Source: Liopterus haemorrhoidalis (Eukaryota > Arthropoda > Insecta > Coleoptera > Dytiscidae). Taken from it: a stretch of DNA of 64,000 nt. Below, one piece after another: positions 33,405 to 45,335 of the stretch. Below the pieces are notes generated by a model. It saw only the letters and a list, made by a program, of their open reading frames with translations, was not told where the DNA came from and made no database searches. Made by a program: the position numbers and the translations under genes. Location of the stretch: the NCBI GenBank assembly GCA_963971575.1, contig OZ020618.1:34388731-34452730 (forward strand). The letters are read 5' to 3'. The number at the start of each line of letters is the position of its first letter. Positions within the stretch are counted from its first letter, which is position 1.

Positions 33405-34742
33405 ATGACTACATTTAGTGACGGAAATTCAAACCATCAAAAAATGACAATGAATACGAAATCATTCGCAGACATAACAAAGTCAAACTCACAACAATAC
33501 CCAAATAAAAAGCAGGCAATTGTTATGGATACTCTTCCAACTATACCCACCGAAGAATTTGTATATGCCATTGGAGATATAATAAATCCGACAAACATAA
33601 TTTATATTTCAAAAATTTATAACCATCGTCTCTGTATTTATCTCAAAAATAAAGATCTGGTTGAAAAATTAATTACTGAAAACTCAATAATAACCGTCCA
33701 AAACCAGCAGATCAGCATCAGAGGATATGTAAACTCGCATTTACGTGTAATTATTTCCAATGTCTGCCCTTCCATCCCAGATAGTATAATCGAGGAAGCC
33801 CTAAAGAACCAAGGTCTTAAATTGCAATCGCCAATAACTCCCCTACGAGCTGGACTGAAGCGTGATGGATACGCGCATATTCTAAGCTTCAGACGTCAAG
33901 TGTATGTCTCATCCACGGATAAACACACGCCAGTAGAACTACCCGAAACTATTCATCTAAACCATGATAACACAGAGTACAAAATATATTTAACAACAGA
34001 CGTTACGTGCTTTATATGCAAGCAAAAAGGCCATGTTGCTAATAAATGCAACAATAAAACAGTCAACCAAAGTAATTCAACCACATCAATAAATCAAAAT
34101 AATGGGACCACACAACAAACTGGGACCATTACAGAATCAACTCTCACCCAAGGTATAGAAAATACTACCCAGAATATATCTGAAAACGAAAAAAACACCA
34201 CAGAGGTCACCGCAGAAAAAACCAATGAAATAGAACTAATAGAAGATATCGAACTGATAACTTCAAATACAGGTAAACGTACAGCGACATCTATTAGCAG
34301 TTTAGAAGATGATCTGACTCAATACATCAAAGAAATCGAAAGCCAAACCAAAGATACCCCTAAAGAGACAAGAACCCAACTGAACAGAAAAAAAAGAAAC
34401 CAAAGAAAGAATAGATCAGAAAGTCCAGGCAATAGTACACAAACAGATTTAAATGAAGCCCTAGAAGCGATCAAAGAAGAAATGGAAACAAACCCAAAAT
34501 TATATAATATAACACATGAAGATCTGTGCAAACTGATCGATCAAATACAAACATCACAGAACCCACTAGTCACCGCAAGAAAATTTACTACAGACATCTA
34601 CCAACTAATAATTTTACTCAAGGATCTACATTCATTTACTTCAGACCGATCAACAAAATCAAGATTAACCAGAATAATAAACAAAATCAGAGAAGATATG
34701 AGCGAAGAAGCAGATAATGCTTCTACATCTGGACCTCGATAA
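33405..34742 (+). CDS. I-like LINE ORF1 (gag-like nucleic-acid-binding protein)
   Basis: About 445 codons from ATG 33405 (MTTFSDGNSNHQKMTMN) to TAA 34742. Residues about 20-190 look like the RRM-type ORF1 fold (VYAIGDIINPTNIIYISKIY, LRVIISNVCPSIPDSIIEEA). A single zinc knuckle CFICKQKGHVANKC follows, then a long Asn/Thr/Gln-rich and acidic tail with a basic stretch (NRKKRNQRKNR). The frame is intact. Two bases separate its stop from the ORF2 ATG, suggesting reinitiation. Confidence 0.85.
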   Translation: MTTFSDGNSNHQKMTMNTKSFADITKSNSQQYPNKKQAIVMDTLPTIPTEEFVYAIGDIINPTNIIYISKIYNHRLCIYLKNKDLVEKLITENSIITVQNQQISIRGYVNSHLRVIISNVCPSIPDSIIEEALKNQGLKLQSPITPLRAGLKRDGYAHILSFRRQVYVSSTDKHTPVELPETIHLNHDNTEYKIYLTTDVTCFICKQKGHVANKCNNKTVNQSNSTTSINQNNGTTQQTGTITESTLTQGIENTTQNISENEKNTTEVTAEKTNEIELIEDIELITSNTGKRTATSISSLEDDLTQYIKEIESQTKDTPKETRTQLNRKKRNQRKNRSESPGNSTQTDLNEALEAIKEEMETNPKLYNITHEDLCKLIDQIQTSQNPLVTARKFTTDIYQLIILLKDLHSFTSDRSTKSRLTRIINKIREDMSEEADNASTSGPR

Positions 34743-34744
34743 AT

Positions 34745-37522
34745 ATGGCTCTTATACAGTGGAACATGAACGGCCTCTTTGCACATCTCCCAGAACTCCA
34801 GCAAATTATATCGCAAATACAAACATCATACATCTGTATTCAAGAAACACGTCTACACAGTCACCAAGCAGTCAACCTGAGAAGATATACGGCCTTCAGA
34901 AAAGACAGAACAACCGCAAACATAGCAAGTGGAGGTGTAGCCATATTTGTTGAAAATTCTATCCCTGCAGATAAGATTAACCTCACAACAGAGTTAGAGG
35001 CAGTTGCAATATCAACAATTGTGCCTAATTTATACAAAATCACAATATGTAACATATATCTCCCTCCAAATAATATTTTCACAGCAGAGCAAATCAATGC
35101 CGTGATAGAACAGCTACCCCGTCCATTCCTTCTAGTAGGCGATTTTAACAGCCATAACACTATTTGGGGTTCAGCACACTCGGATACGCGCGGTAGAAAA
35201 ATAGAAAATATTCTCAATGACTCCAGAGCGATATTAAATGATGGCACGCCCACACATTTCTGTGCCAGTACTGGAAATTTTTCTACAATTGACTTATCAT
35301 TTTGTGATGCCTCGTTTGCACCTGATCTAAACTGGGAAGTGTTACCACTGTTATGGGGTAGCCACCACTTCCCTATTAAAATAACATTTCCAAAAACACA
35401 TAATATAACGAACAGACTTAGAAAAGAAAAGTGGAACCTTAGAAATGCAGACTGGGAAAAATTCCAAATACTGTCAAATATAAAAATATCAATAAATACA
35501 AATTCTGACATCAATGATCTTGTCGAACAGTTTACACAACGGATTAAACACGCAGCAATAGAAGCAATTGGTTACAAAAATACATATTCACACAAAAAAC
35601 ATGTACCGTGGTGGAATGAATCATGTAAAATAGCAGTAAAGCAATTAAAACGCGTCCTTAACCGCTACAAAAGAACAAGATCTGAAGAAGATTTCATATC
35701 GTTAAAAAAGTGTCGCTCGATATCTAGACGTACTATAATAGAGAGCAAAAAACAATCTTGGGAAAATTACGTTTCGACAATAACACCAAATACACCAACA
35801 ACGGAAATATGGGGAAAAATACGAAAAATCAGAAACACTAAAAATACAACATTAATTAAAGACAACAGAATTATTACATCTCAACAAGATATAGCAGAAA
35901 CTTTGGCTAATAGTTTCGAACACACTTCAAGTACCGAAAATTATCCAACACAATTTAAAATATATAAGAACGTAACAGAAAACGAGGAACTTAAAATAAA
36001 CAAACTAGAACATGATATTAACAAACCCTTTACAGTAACCGAACTAAAAACAGTAATAAAAAATCTAAAAGATAATAAATGTCCTGGGCCGGATAACATC
36101 ACAACCGAGATCATCAAACAATTGCCCGAAAATACAATATTATACCTCTTAGAAATGTATAACCATATTTGGAATAATAATGTATATCCACAAAAATGGC
36201 AGGAAGTTAGAACCTTTCCTATATTAAAACCACACAAGGATAAAACTAACACGGAAAATTATCGGCCAATATCTGCGTCCAACAATTTTAGTAAAATATT
36301 ACAAAGCATGATCAATCGTAGACTCATGTGATTCTTAGAATCAAATAAAATCCTGACATGTAACCAAGCCGGCTTTAGACAAAATTATTCAACAACAGAC
36401 AATGTATTATTATTAGCAACAGAAATAGAAAAGGCATTTAAAAACCGAGAAGACACAATTGCAGTACTATTTGACATACAAAAAGCATATGATATGACTT
36501 GGCGAAGACCAATCCTAAATGCGCTCAAAGAATATGGTTTAGATCAGCGTTTCTCAACCGGGGGGCCGTGAAGGCTTCGTCGGGGGGCCGTGAAGGCTTC
36601 GTCGGGGGGCCGCGAAGTCTTACAAGATCGAAACATGAAAATATAATAAAAATGCACTCAATCTTACAAGATATAAATTTTATTCATATTTATAAATACA
36701 AGTATCTTATATTGATATTCATAAAAATATACCTTTCACAACACAAATAAAATAAAAATTCTATTTATTTTTATACTTAATATACTTATTTTGACAACTA
36801 ATTTAAACTACAGGCTATTTCAAATGTTTAAGTTGTCACTAGCTAACTTTATAATGAGTCAATAGGCTTTTACTAAACAAAATGATCAAAAGCTTCATTT
36901 AATCGATAAAAATTACTAGACTTGAAAATCTAGTTCCGCTTTAACAAAAAAAAAAAAAACAGACTATAAGTAGACTATATCAAGGTCAAATAAATTGTAT
37001 GTGTCGGTTAATGGGTTTCTCTGACAACAGTTCGCGTTGGAGGTACTTCAAGTATTATTAAGTTGTGCTTGGAAGTACGTTTTGAAAGTGCAATATTTGT
37101 TATTATATATTTTTTAATTGCTCTCCGAACTACAGGTAACAAGAGTAAGGATGCGAATGTGTTTAAATTAAAATGGCAAGCACTTTGAACACTTGTAAAT
37201 AAAAATACTTTACTATCAAGTCGATATAGGGAATTTAATCGTCATTTAAAAATATCACAGTTTTTTGTCAACCGTAAAAGGTATTAAAGAAATGTTTAAG
37301 GAAAAGTTGTTGAAAAGCTCCTTCCAAAGATATCCAATATGACATACGTTCCCATTTAAAAATTCGAAATTGTCCTTGATATCCTGTAATTCCGTTTTTT
37401 TCCGGAAAATTTCAATACTACCATTCAATTTTGTGGATAATTTTTAGTTCAAAATTTTTGACGTGTGTGCAACGTCGTCTTTTCGAAAAAACTCGTGTTC
37501 CCATTATCTTGATACACTATAT

Positions 37523-37589
<67 letters not shown>

Positions 37590-39515
37590 GGGCCGCAGAC
37601 AATATTTATATAATTTGGGGGGTCCCAGTCCATAAAAGGTTGAGAAGCACTGGTTTAGATGGCAAAATAATACATTACATTAAGAACTTTCTAGAACATC
37701 GAGCTTTCAGAGTATATGCAAATGGACATGAATCACAACCAAAAATACAGGAAAACGGCGTGCCACAAGGTGAAGTGATCAGCGTGACACTCTTTCTAAT
37801 TGCAATAAACAAAATAGCTCAAGAAATCCAAACACCAGTTAAATCCTGTTTATTTGCAGTGACTTGGTTATCTTCTGTTCGGGAAAAAACCTGTATTCCA
37901 TAAAGTAAAAATGGCAAAAAACCATCAACAACCTTTCGATATGGTCTAACAGAACCGGTTTCGTTTTCTCACCCACTAAAACTAAGGCCATACATTTCAA
38001 CAGAAGGCAATACAATCAAAAAAACCCAATATTTAAAATACAGGATAATTTAATAGAATATGTAGATGTAGCTAAATTTCTTGGGGTCACATTTGACAAA
38101 AAATTAAGATGGACAGCACACTTAGCCAATATAAAACCAGATTGCACACAAAGACTTAACATAATAAAGACATTAGGGCATCAAAAATGGGGGGCAAGTA
38201 AAGAAATCCTACTGAGACTGTATCAAGCAATCATCAGATCAAAACTAGAATATAGCTGCATTGTTTTTAAACATATAAAACCCTCCTATAAAAAAATATT
38301 ACAGACTATACAAAACACTGCTCTTAGAATTGCAACCGGAGCTCTGCGCACTAGCCCAATCAACAGTCTACACTGTGAAGCTGGCCAGATTCCCATTGAT
38401 TATCGCATGGCTCAACTCTCTTTATGTTACCTTGCTAATGTTGCTAGTTTACCAGATTCACCCATACATCACCAAATTTTCCAAAATCTTAACAATAAAC
38501 TCACAATAAAAAACTCATGTCCGATACAACAAGAAATATCACAAAACTTACGAGCTATAAATACTGAATTCCCGCCTATATTAAAACAGTTCTTTTCAAA
38601 ATATCCACCTTGGACCATTACAAAACCCCATTTCGATTTATCCCTAACTAAATACACCAAATCTTCAACAACTCCTGATACTTTCAAAAAATCATACCAA
38701 CAAGAAATCCAAAAATACCCACAATTCAATGCTATATTTACGGACGGTTCAATAATAGAAAATAAAACAGGAGCTGGTCTTCTTTTCAATGGAAAAGCAT
38801 ACAAATATCGTTTACCAACTACAACTAGTGTGTACACAGCCGAAATGTATAGCATCCTGAAAGCCTCCGAATACATAAAAATTTATAAGAACCAAGAAAG
38901 AAGATACATCATTCATAGCGATTGTCTAAGTACGATCTTAAGTATTGAACAGTTATATCCGAAACACCCTCTCGTCAAAAAAATACAGGAAAACATTCAT
39001 GAAGCGATATCTGACGGCAAGGACATCATCATGATGTGGATTCCCTCCCATGTTGGTATAACAGGGAACGACAAAGCAGACCACCTCGCCAAAGAAGCCG
39101 TAGAGGAAGAAGTCACTGAAATAGATATACCACCTAGCGACATAAAGGCCTTAATAAAGAAATCCATAAAAGGTCAATGGAAGGAAAAGTGGGATACAAA
39201 TACCAGCCATCTAAGATGTGCAAGTGGCCAAGCAAGAGGAGTCGTAGAGAACAAGTTGTCCTAACTCGACTAAGAATTGGGCACACCTTATACACACACA
39301 AACATATCTTTGCAAGAGAAAACCATCCGATGTGCAACGTATGTGATACTAGAATCACTATATGTCACATTCTGCAGGAGTGCCCACAATATAATACCGA
39401 AAGACAACAAAATAACTTAAAAAACAGTGTCCAAGACATCCTGTCAAATAATAGTGAAAGTGAAAACCAAGTGTTAACCTTTTTAAAAAGCATAAATATA
39501 TATGATGAAATATAA
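34745..39515 (+). pseudogene. I-like LINE ORF2: endonuclease, reverse transcriptase, RNase H
   Basis: Starts MALIQWNMNGLFAHLPELQ. The apurinic-type endonuclease shows CIQETRLHS, LLVGDFNSHNTIWGS, TIDLSF and LLWGSHHFPI. The RT begins DNKCPGPDNIT and ENYRPIS but hits TGA at 36329-36331 right after MINRRLM. It continues FLESNKILTCNQAGFRQ and AVLFDIQKAYDMTW (motif A). The hAT insertion follows at 36545. Downstream ENGVPQGEVISVTLF (motif B) is present, but motif C reads LFAVTWLS, so the catalytic aspartates are gone. RNase H is recognisable (IFTDGS, YTAEMYSI, IHSDCLSTI, WIPSHVGITGNDKADH). A frameshift near 39180-39260 precedes the C-terminal CNVCDTRITICHILQEC. Confidence 0.85.
36545..37652. mobile_element. 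hAT MITE, 1.1 kb, with perfect 8-bp duplication
   Basis: Inserted in LINE ORF2 with GTTTAGAT on both sides (36537-36544 and 37653-37660). Ends are CAGCGTTTCTCAACC and GGTTGAGAAGCACTG. The left end carries 25-bp repeats (GGGGGGCCGTGAAGGCTTCG) and the right part a (TA)n run at 37525-37586. Related copies lie at 61221-62212 and, as a fragment, near 40090-40400. Confidence 0.9.
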
Positions 39516-39820
39516 AGCCCCCCGATAGTAAATTTAATTCACAGTTCAACAAAGTAAATAAACCTGAATGTAGTAAAAATGTTTGAGTTAATCTATTGTA
39601 ATTATGTAATTTTATGTACTGTAACTATGTATGAATAAGTCAATCAATGTATGTCGGTACCAATAGTCTCCGTAACTGAGGCACCTTAAGTTTAAATAAA
39701 AAAAAAAAAAAAAAAAAAAACTTATACTCATTTATTACGCTTAAGACGAAAACTAAAACTAACACTAAAACTAAAACTAACGGTAAGACTAAGGCTAAGT
39801 GTTGACTAAACCCACCATAA

Positions 39821-40811
39821 ATCAACATTTGCTCGTTACTTTTTCGCAGCGTACCCTCTGCGGCTCTTCCTGTATTCGCAGCGTACCACACTGTGGGAAA
39901 CACTGATAAATGAAATCATTTAGTACATATCGTTCATTTTCACCTGAACACTTAGATACCTGTGTAATTCTCCACAGAGGTTTGAATTATGATATTAATA
40001 TCTACTTTATAGGAATTCTATTTTCAGCGTTTCAGATTTTAAATTTGTATATTTATTTGAATTTATTATATTCGTATAAGTCATTTCTTTGGTTTAGGCG
40101 GAATTAATTGGGGTTTCGTATTTTTAAATTGTCACGAAAATAGATCTTGACAAGATTATTTCATTTTTCATGTTGGCATTTATTATTAAGTGACATTTAT
40201 TAGAAATATAAAATAAATAATACATTTATAAATTTTTGTATTAAAAATGACCCAAAAAATCATAATGCTAAAAATGTTTATTGTAAGTATGATTTACAAA
40301 GCTTAACCAAAATGGTCAAAAGCTCGAATTAAAATAAAAAAGTTACTAGACTGTAAATCCTAGTTCCGCCTAAAGGTTTGGAATAGTATATACAGGTCAT
40401 CGATAAAAACTGCGGCACAAAGCACATACTAATTTTCTATAAATAAATATAAAAAATTTAAAATAAAAAAAAAAAAAAAAACGATATGCCATAAAGTAAA
40501 ATATAAAATAAAAATTAAAACTTTTTAGAGAATCGAACCTGCAATTTTGGGATCTTGCGTCCAAGTCTCATACTAATGAGCTATAAAGGTATGGAAGAAT
40601 GAACAAAATATTAATAGAATAAGATATTAATTGAAAAGATATTAATTTTTTAATAAGTTATTTGGGACAGCCTGTATACCTGAATTTGTAATAGCACATA
40701 AAATTTTGCTTCAAGCTGTACGTATAAGCAATGGGCTAACTAAATTTTTGGCCTTGCTTAATTCTTTGCCTCCTCAATTTTTTTTTTTTTTTGCCACATC
40801 GCCAATATATA
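39821..40811. other. Intron with hAT-family fragment and tRNA-like repeat
   Basis: 40090-40400 matches the interior of the 1.1-kb hAT family (ATGGTCAAAAGCTCGAATTA and TTACTAGACTGTAAATCCTA). 40519-40592 is tRNA-like. GTGGGAAACACTG at 39892 resembles a hAT right end. The rest is AT-rich. Confidence 0.45.
40519..40592 (-). repeat. tRNA-derived SINE or tRNA pseudogene
   Basis: On the minus strand TAGCTCATTAGTATGAG matches a pol III A box and GGTTCGATTC a B box, about 45 bases apart. The intervening GACTTGGACGCAAGATCC is reminiscent of an anticodon arm. The acceptor stem does not close, and T- and A-rich sequence follows, so it is not a functional tRNA. Confidence 0.45.
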
Positions 40812-42398
40812 TGTTAGCATCTAGCCTTCCACGAAGCCCTGTTACGTCACCATAAAATGTTATCTAAATGCAATCCGTAATCTGGACCCACTAATGATGA
40901 CGACTCGTTAACGATAATGATGACGGCTCATTACACTAATTGGTTTTTATAAAACACCCGTAGAATTTGATAGAGAGATCAGATGTTTTCTTACGTTGTA
41001 AGAGTGAATACTTAGAATAAAATAGTCTGTGAACAACTTGAGTTTTATTTAAACAATAAATCCCTTATTTGTTTACATCAGAAGTGGGATCGAGTCGACG
41101 TTTCTGCTTGTGAATGGGATTCATGCACGTCTTAATAATATTTTGTTATTTTATTGGGGATCTTGCTTTGTTGCATTTTTGCAGTGTTTTGTTTAAATTA
41201 TTAAATTGATGATTAAGTGACAAATAGTGATGTGATAAATTATTACCTGTCTGCGTTGTTTCGGATATTATTGAATTTAAGTTTTTGTGCTTGAACAGTT
41301 ACAATAGTTAATCATGCAATTTTGTTCATGAAAAACTTATTTAATCAATTTGCGAAGGCGAACGTTCGAAAACGTTTCTGGTTGTGAACGGGAAAAATGG
41401 AACAAATGGGTATGAAAATAATGTTTGTCTAAGATAGTAGTTTGAAAGTGAAAAACGCAAGTGATACGTTTCAATTATTGCAAATAATAAGTGATTATGG
41501 TGGAACACATTGGTGGAACTCCCACCGTGGAAGGAAAACGTTTTCCGACGTTTTCAAATGAAACAGTTTTGTAAGCTATAATTGTTCAGCGATTGACAAC
41601 AGATTGAGGTACAATTAAGACGAAATAGCAAATGTACTGAAGAAAATTATCAAAATGGACAAGCGTTGTTTTATTTAGGGACAGAAAACTTACATACAGG
41701 AAAATCTTTAGATGATGAATAAAATGGTTCCAGTAATGAAGTAGAAATAAAAAAAAATTGTCAGAAGGGACGACCGGTATTCTGTTTATGGACAAATTGT
41801 ACGAAGGTAATGGTTAGAACATGAGTAAAATGGTAAGAGAAGTTTTATTAGTTTGATTATGTGGCACGTATTAGTCAATGCTTACTGAAAAGGTAGTCAT
41901 GAGGATTGAAATTTGATAGTTGAAATTGATAATTGAAATTACAGATCAATTAAAATTATTTAAAATTAAGAGTTGCAATTTGAATTTAGAGACCTATAAC
42001 TTGAGATTTTGTATTAGAATGCTAAGACGGTGACTGCCAGTTGGGTGGTGAGCTGTGGTATGAAATATCTCATCGAGATGTTGGAATCTGATGAGTCAGG
42101 TAACTTTCAATGCTAAGTATTAGTTGATAAGTTGTATTTTGTCTTTTTAGGGTGGTTGGATTACCACTGGCAGATTAGTCAGTTTCTGGGATAATAAAGT
42201 AGAAACTGGTCTAATAGTTGATCTCTTACGGCCAGAGTTTTTTGGAGGAGATTTCTCAACATTAATCGTTTTATTTTTTAGAACAACAGCCCTCAGACTT
42301 TTTACAGCATTCGAGTTCTGCAGACCATGTTCCTGGAAAAGACTAGGAGATGACATCGAGCAACGCTCCGACACAGAATTGAGGGTGAAGTTTTACGG

Positions 42399-42626
42399 TT
42401 GTGCCGATTCCGACGGCTGTGTCCAGGCGGCGCTTCGAGAGCGGATGCTATCCGTTATGAAATTGGAGAAAAAGTAGTAGTAGAAGACATACAAATGACC
42501 GGTAGCGGCAAGTTGGGGGCCAAGTTTCTAGGGCCTTTTGAAGTTTTGAGTGTAAGGGCGAACGATCGCTATTTATTGAAGCGCTTAAACCGCACGAAGG
42601 TAACTGATTATGTTGAGAATAACTAG
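42399..42626 (+). pseudogene. gypsy integrase C-terminal (GPY/F) fragment
   Basis: A short frame reads YEIGEKVVVEDIQMTGSGKL followed by GAKFLGPFEVLSVRANDRYL. This is the GPY/F module that ends gypsy integrases: a hydrophobic beta segment, then G-P-F. It is all that remains of pol in this element and stops after TDYVENN. Confidence 0.7.
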
Positions 42627-42639
42627 AATGGTAAGAGAC

Positions 42640-43140
42640 ATTTTATTGCTTTCATAAAATGATAAGGCACTGAGTATGAAGCAGCGACAGTCACTGAGCT
42701 TGTTGAGTGCCGCAAGACACACTGGTCGTTTTTGCTTTGTGAAGGCACTGAGTATGAAGAAGCGACAGTCACTGAGCTTGTTGGGTACTGTAGACAATCT
42801 GTAATGAAATAAACTGATGGATAGTTGAGTTGATAATTGATAGCTTGTCGAGTACCGCAAGACACACTGGTCGTGTTGAGGGCAGTTGAACGGTCAGGGA
42901 TCGTCTCTGCCAGTTGAACGATAAGGGACCGTCTCTGCCAGTTGAGAGCAGTTGAACGGTCAGGTATCGTCTATGTAGGTTAAGACCATGGTCTATATGT
43001 AGATTGAACGAGGGCCCTCGAATGTGGTGTGGATCTTAAATGGTCAATGGTGTGGATCTTAAATGGTCAATGGTGTGGATCTTAAATGGTCAGTGGTGTG
43101 GATCTTAAATGGTCAATGATATTGGACCTTAAATCTTTTC
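42640..43140. repeat. Tandem repeat cluster inside the gutted gypsy element
   Basis: Three sets lie in succession: two units of GGCACTGAGTATGAAG.AGCG about 63 bp apart; three units of AGTTGAACG.TCAGGGATCG type at 42886-42980; and five units of GGTGTGGATCTTAAATGGTC (22-24 bp) from about 43020 to 43130. Confidence 0.75.
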
Positions 43141-43419
43141 TAATCTTTTTGAAGACTGTTTCAGACTATTCTAAGGCCTACATGATCATCTCCTGATATC
43201 ATCTACCACATCATAATTTACCAGATATTCGTCTACAGAAAGGACGTGAGGACACGCCAGGAGCAGGACGGCCGTGTTAGCATCTAGCCTTCCACGAAGC
43301 CCTGTTACGTCACCATAAAATGTTATCTAAATGCAATCCGTAATCTGGACCCACTAACGATGACGACTCGTTAACGATAATGATGACGGCATATTACACT
43401 AATTGGTTTTTATAAAACA

Positions 43420-43626
43420 CCCGTAGAATTTGATAGAGAGATCAGATGTTTTCTTACGTTGTAAGAGTGAATACTTAGAATAAAATAGTCTGTGAACAAC
43501 TTGAGTTTTATTTAAAAATATATATATATATATGTAAACAAATAAGGGATTTATTTTTTAAATAAAACTCAAGTTGTTCACAGACTATTTTATTCTAAGT
43601 ATTCACTCTTACAACGTAAGAAAACA

Positions 43627-43665
<39 letters not shown>
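43420..43665. repeat. LTR hairpin: 3' LTR end followed by its own inverted copy
   Basis: 43531-43632 is the reverse complement of the last about 120 bp of the LTR (TGTAAACAAATAAGGG ... CATCTGA). It directly follows the truncated 3' LTR and a short TA run, and a longer (TA)n run (43633-43665) closes it. The inverted part includes the terminal bases missing from the 3' LTR. Confidence 0.85.
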
Positions 43666-43667
<2 letters not shown>

Positions 43668-44020
43668 GTCCCATATGGACATTAAAAGTAATTTTGTTAG
43701 TTATGTGAAATTAATTATGATTGGTTTAAAATTCCGATGGGAACCTAAATGACGCCTCGCCCCCGCTACGGTGGAAGTAGTCAGGGTCCGATCGGCAAAT
43801 TTGGAAGGCGGCAGAATTGGTAGAAAGAGAAAATTAAAATCAATAAAAACCAATTAAAAGTAAACCATTTTCAAAAATCGGTAAATAGGTAATACATGAT
43901 TGAATTTACTATCAAATTTATAAATTGTTTTTAGGCACAGCTTTAAATTAACTCGAGTAAAGATTTTCCCAAATTAGTGAACACATAAATTATTTTGCTT
44001 TTATTTACGTAATATATTGC
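43666..44020. other. Intron spacer, nothing recognised
   Basis: Includes GCCTCGCCCCCGCTACGGTGG at about 43756-43776, reminiscent of a Helitron-like GC hairpin but without other Helitron features. Confidence 0.3.
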
Positions 44021-44628
44021 TTAAGAGGGCGCATAACCGTATAGTTTCTTACAAAAAACTATCAATCTGAAAACATTAGTAACAATCTATGCACCAAAAT
44101 TTGCACTGTTTTTTTTTTCTATCTAATAGGATATTTTTAATTTTGAAAATTCTGACATGTAATTCTAAATAAACAAATTGCATTATGGACGCCATCTTGT
44201 TTAAATCATTAGACGTATATTTACGTACGGTGGCAAATTGTAACTAAAGCTTCATTCTACAAATATGTTTCTATAGCTATTTTACTAGTGAAAACTACAT
44301 ATAGTAATTGTACTTGGTAGTCAATTTTTGCCATCTTAAATCTGCCGCGGTTTATCATATGATAACTGAGGTATAAATGATTTAATTTTCGTAAAGAACG
44401 CGTGTACGAAGTGGAAATTTATTATCATCATTATTTTTCGATGAAAATTCTAAACTACATACAATCATGTCGAAAAAACTGGTGATGTATTTTTTGAATA
44501 TTTCCACACAAAACTATAAACATAATACAAAAGTTATTTGAACCCCACAAATATATTAAAAAAATATACAATATATGTAGGGGACATTACAAAATGCATA
44601 TTATGATATTTTATATATAGGTTATAAA

Positions 44629-44941
44629 CAGTGATGGCATCCTACCGGTTCGGAACGGTTCGCGCGAACGTTTTCTTAAAATCATTGAAACCTTAGGGAA
44701 CCGGATGTTTGAATTATTCAAAATAAATGAATTACTCTGACTTCAGTTTTGAATCGTGCGCCGTGCCCTTTAGTGTTGCAAATGTAATATTTATTTTATA
44801 GGTTATTAATAATACGCTCTTCCTTATATTTAATAAATGGAAGTAAGTGATTTGTTTTCACTCTTAAAAATACAGAATAGGTTCCTAGATATCACATGAC
44901 TTTATAGAACCGCTTCCTGAAAATTTAGGATGCCATCACTG
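44629..44941. mobile_element. hAT MITE, 313 bp, perfect 8-bp duplication
   Basis: CAGTGATGGCATCCT...AGGATGCCATCACTG with GTTATAAA on both sides (44621-44628 and 44942-44949). It is inserted in the 3' part of the LINE fragment that lies inside the TTAA MITE. Non-coding. Confidence 0.92.
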
Positions 44942-45335
44942 GTTATAAATGTGCAGTATGTTTACAAATGTCATACATAGGTACATGATATTTAGCTGGA
45001 CAAACTGCAGCTTAAAATCTTTTAGCAGACACTCCTCAGTGGAGTAGAAGGCCCTGCATATTAAATATCTCTTGGTTATTTTTTTGAATTTTGAAATGTT
45101 GAGGCTTTTAATGGCTGGAGGAAGCACATTGTAGAATTTAATTGCGAAGAAATTGGTACTATACGTGGACATTCCAAGTCTTATGAAGTCTGGACGTATC
45201 ACATTTTTATTTCTAGTGTCGTGTCTATGGACTGAACTTTGGACTAGGAATTTGGTTTGGTTTTCATGAACGTAGAGGATGCAGTGGTGAATATACAGGG
45301 AAAGTAACGTTAATAATTTTAAGTTATTGAGTCAT
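44942..45335 (-). pseudogene. Jockey-like LINE ORF2 C-terminus fragment
   Basis: The minus-strand open frame reads HHCILYVHENQTKFLVQSSV, HRHDTRNKNVIRPDFIRLGM and FAIKFYNVLPPAIKSLN, then FKKITKRYLICRAFYSTEE. The HDTRNK...K.YN.LP..I......FK...K.YL pattern is the standard end of Jockey/CR1-type ORF2 proteins. It is 5'-truncated and its 3' UTR probably continues across the hAT MITE to about 44565. Confidence 0.75.

Larger units (their letters stand above)
33071..39720 (+). mobile_element. I-like LINE with RNase H, nearly full length, split by a hAT MITE
   Basis: Runs from a 5' UTR through ORF1 and ORF2 to a poly(A) tail at 39697-39720. Flanks AACTAATACTGAT (33058-33070) and AACTTATACTCAT (39719-39731, using the last two As) agree at 11 of 13 positions and fit a target duplication in the Harbinger right arm. 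An RNase H domain after the RT places it in the I group. ORF2 is broken by a stop, a damaged catalytic motif, a frameshift and a 1.1-kb hAT insertion. Confidence 0.85.
28779..39817. mobile_element. PIF/Harbinger element with LINE inserted in its right end
   Basis: The left TIR TGGTGGGTTTAGTCAACACTTA (28779) pairs with TAAGTGTTGACTAAACCCACCA (to 39817). Both are flanked by TAA, the classic 3-bp PIF/Harbinger target. The arms match for over 200 bp (CCAATGAAACG.CGAG and ACGCACGCGCATAGT on the left; inverted at 32995-33062), but the right arm is split by the LINE at 33071-39720. It carries both expected genes, transposase and Myb/MADF, in convergent orientation. Confidence 0.8.
40812..43516 (+). 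mobile_element. Second gypsy-type LTR element, almost fully deleted inside
   Basis: A 266-bp LTR (40812-41077, TGTTAGCATC...GTTTACA) recurs at 43275-43516 without its last about 24 bp. TCAGAAGTGGGATCGAG follows the left LTR where a primer-binding site is expected. The 2.2-kb interior retains only an integrase C-terminal piece and tandem repeats. TG...CA ends fit an LTR element. It is clearly defective and non-autonomous. Confidence 0.8.

Noticed and set aside
28327..39904. hAT element enclosing the whole Harbinger locus (GTGTTTCTCAAAC ... GTGGGAAACACTG)
   Set aside because: Ends are similar, but flanking 8-mers do not match and interiors differ, so they are probably unrelated hAT fragments.
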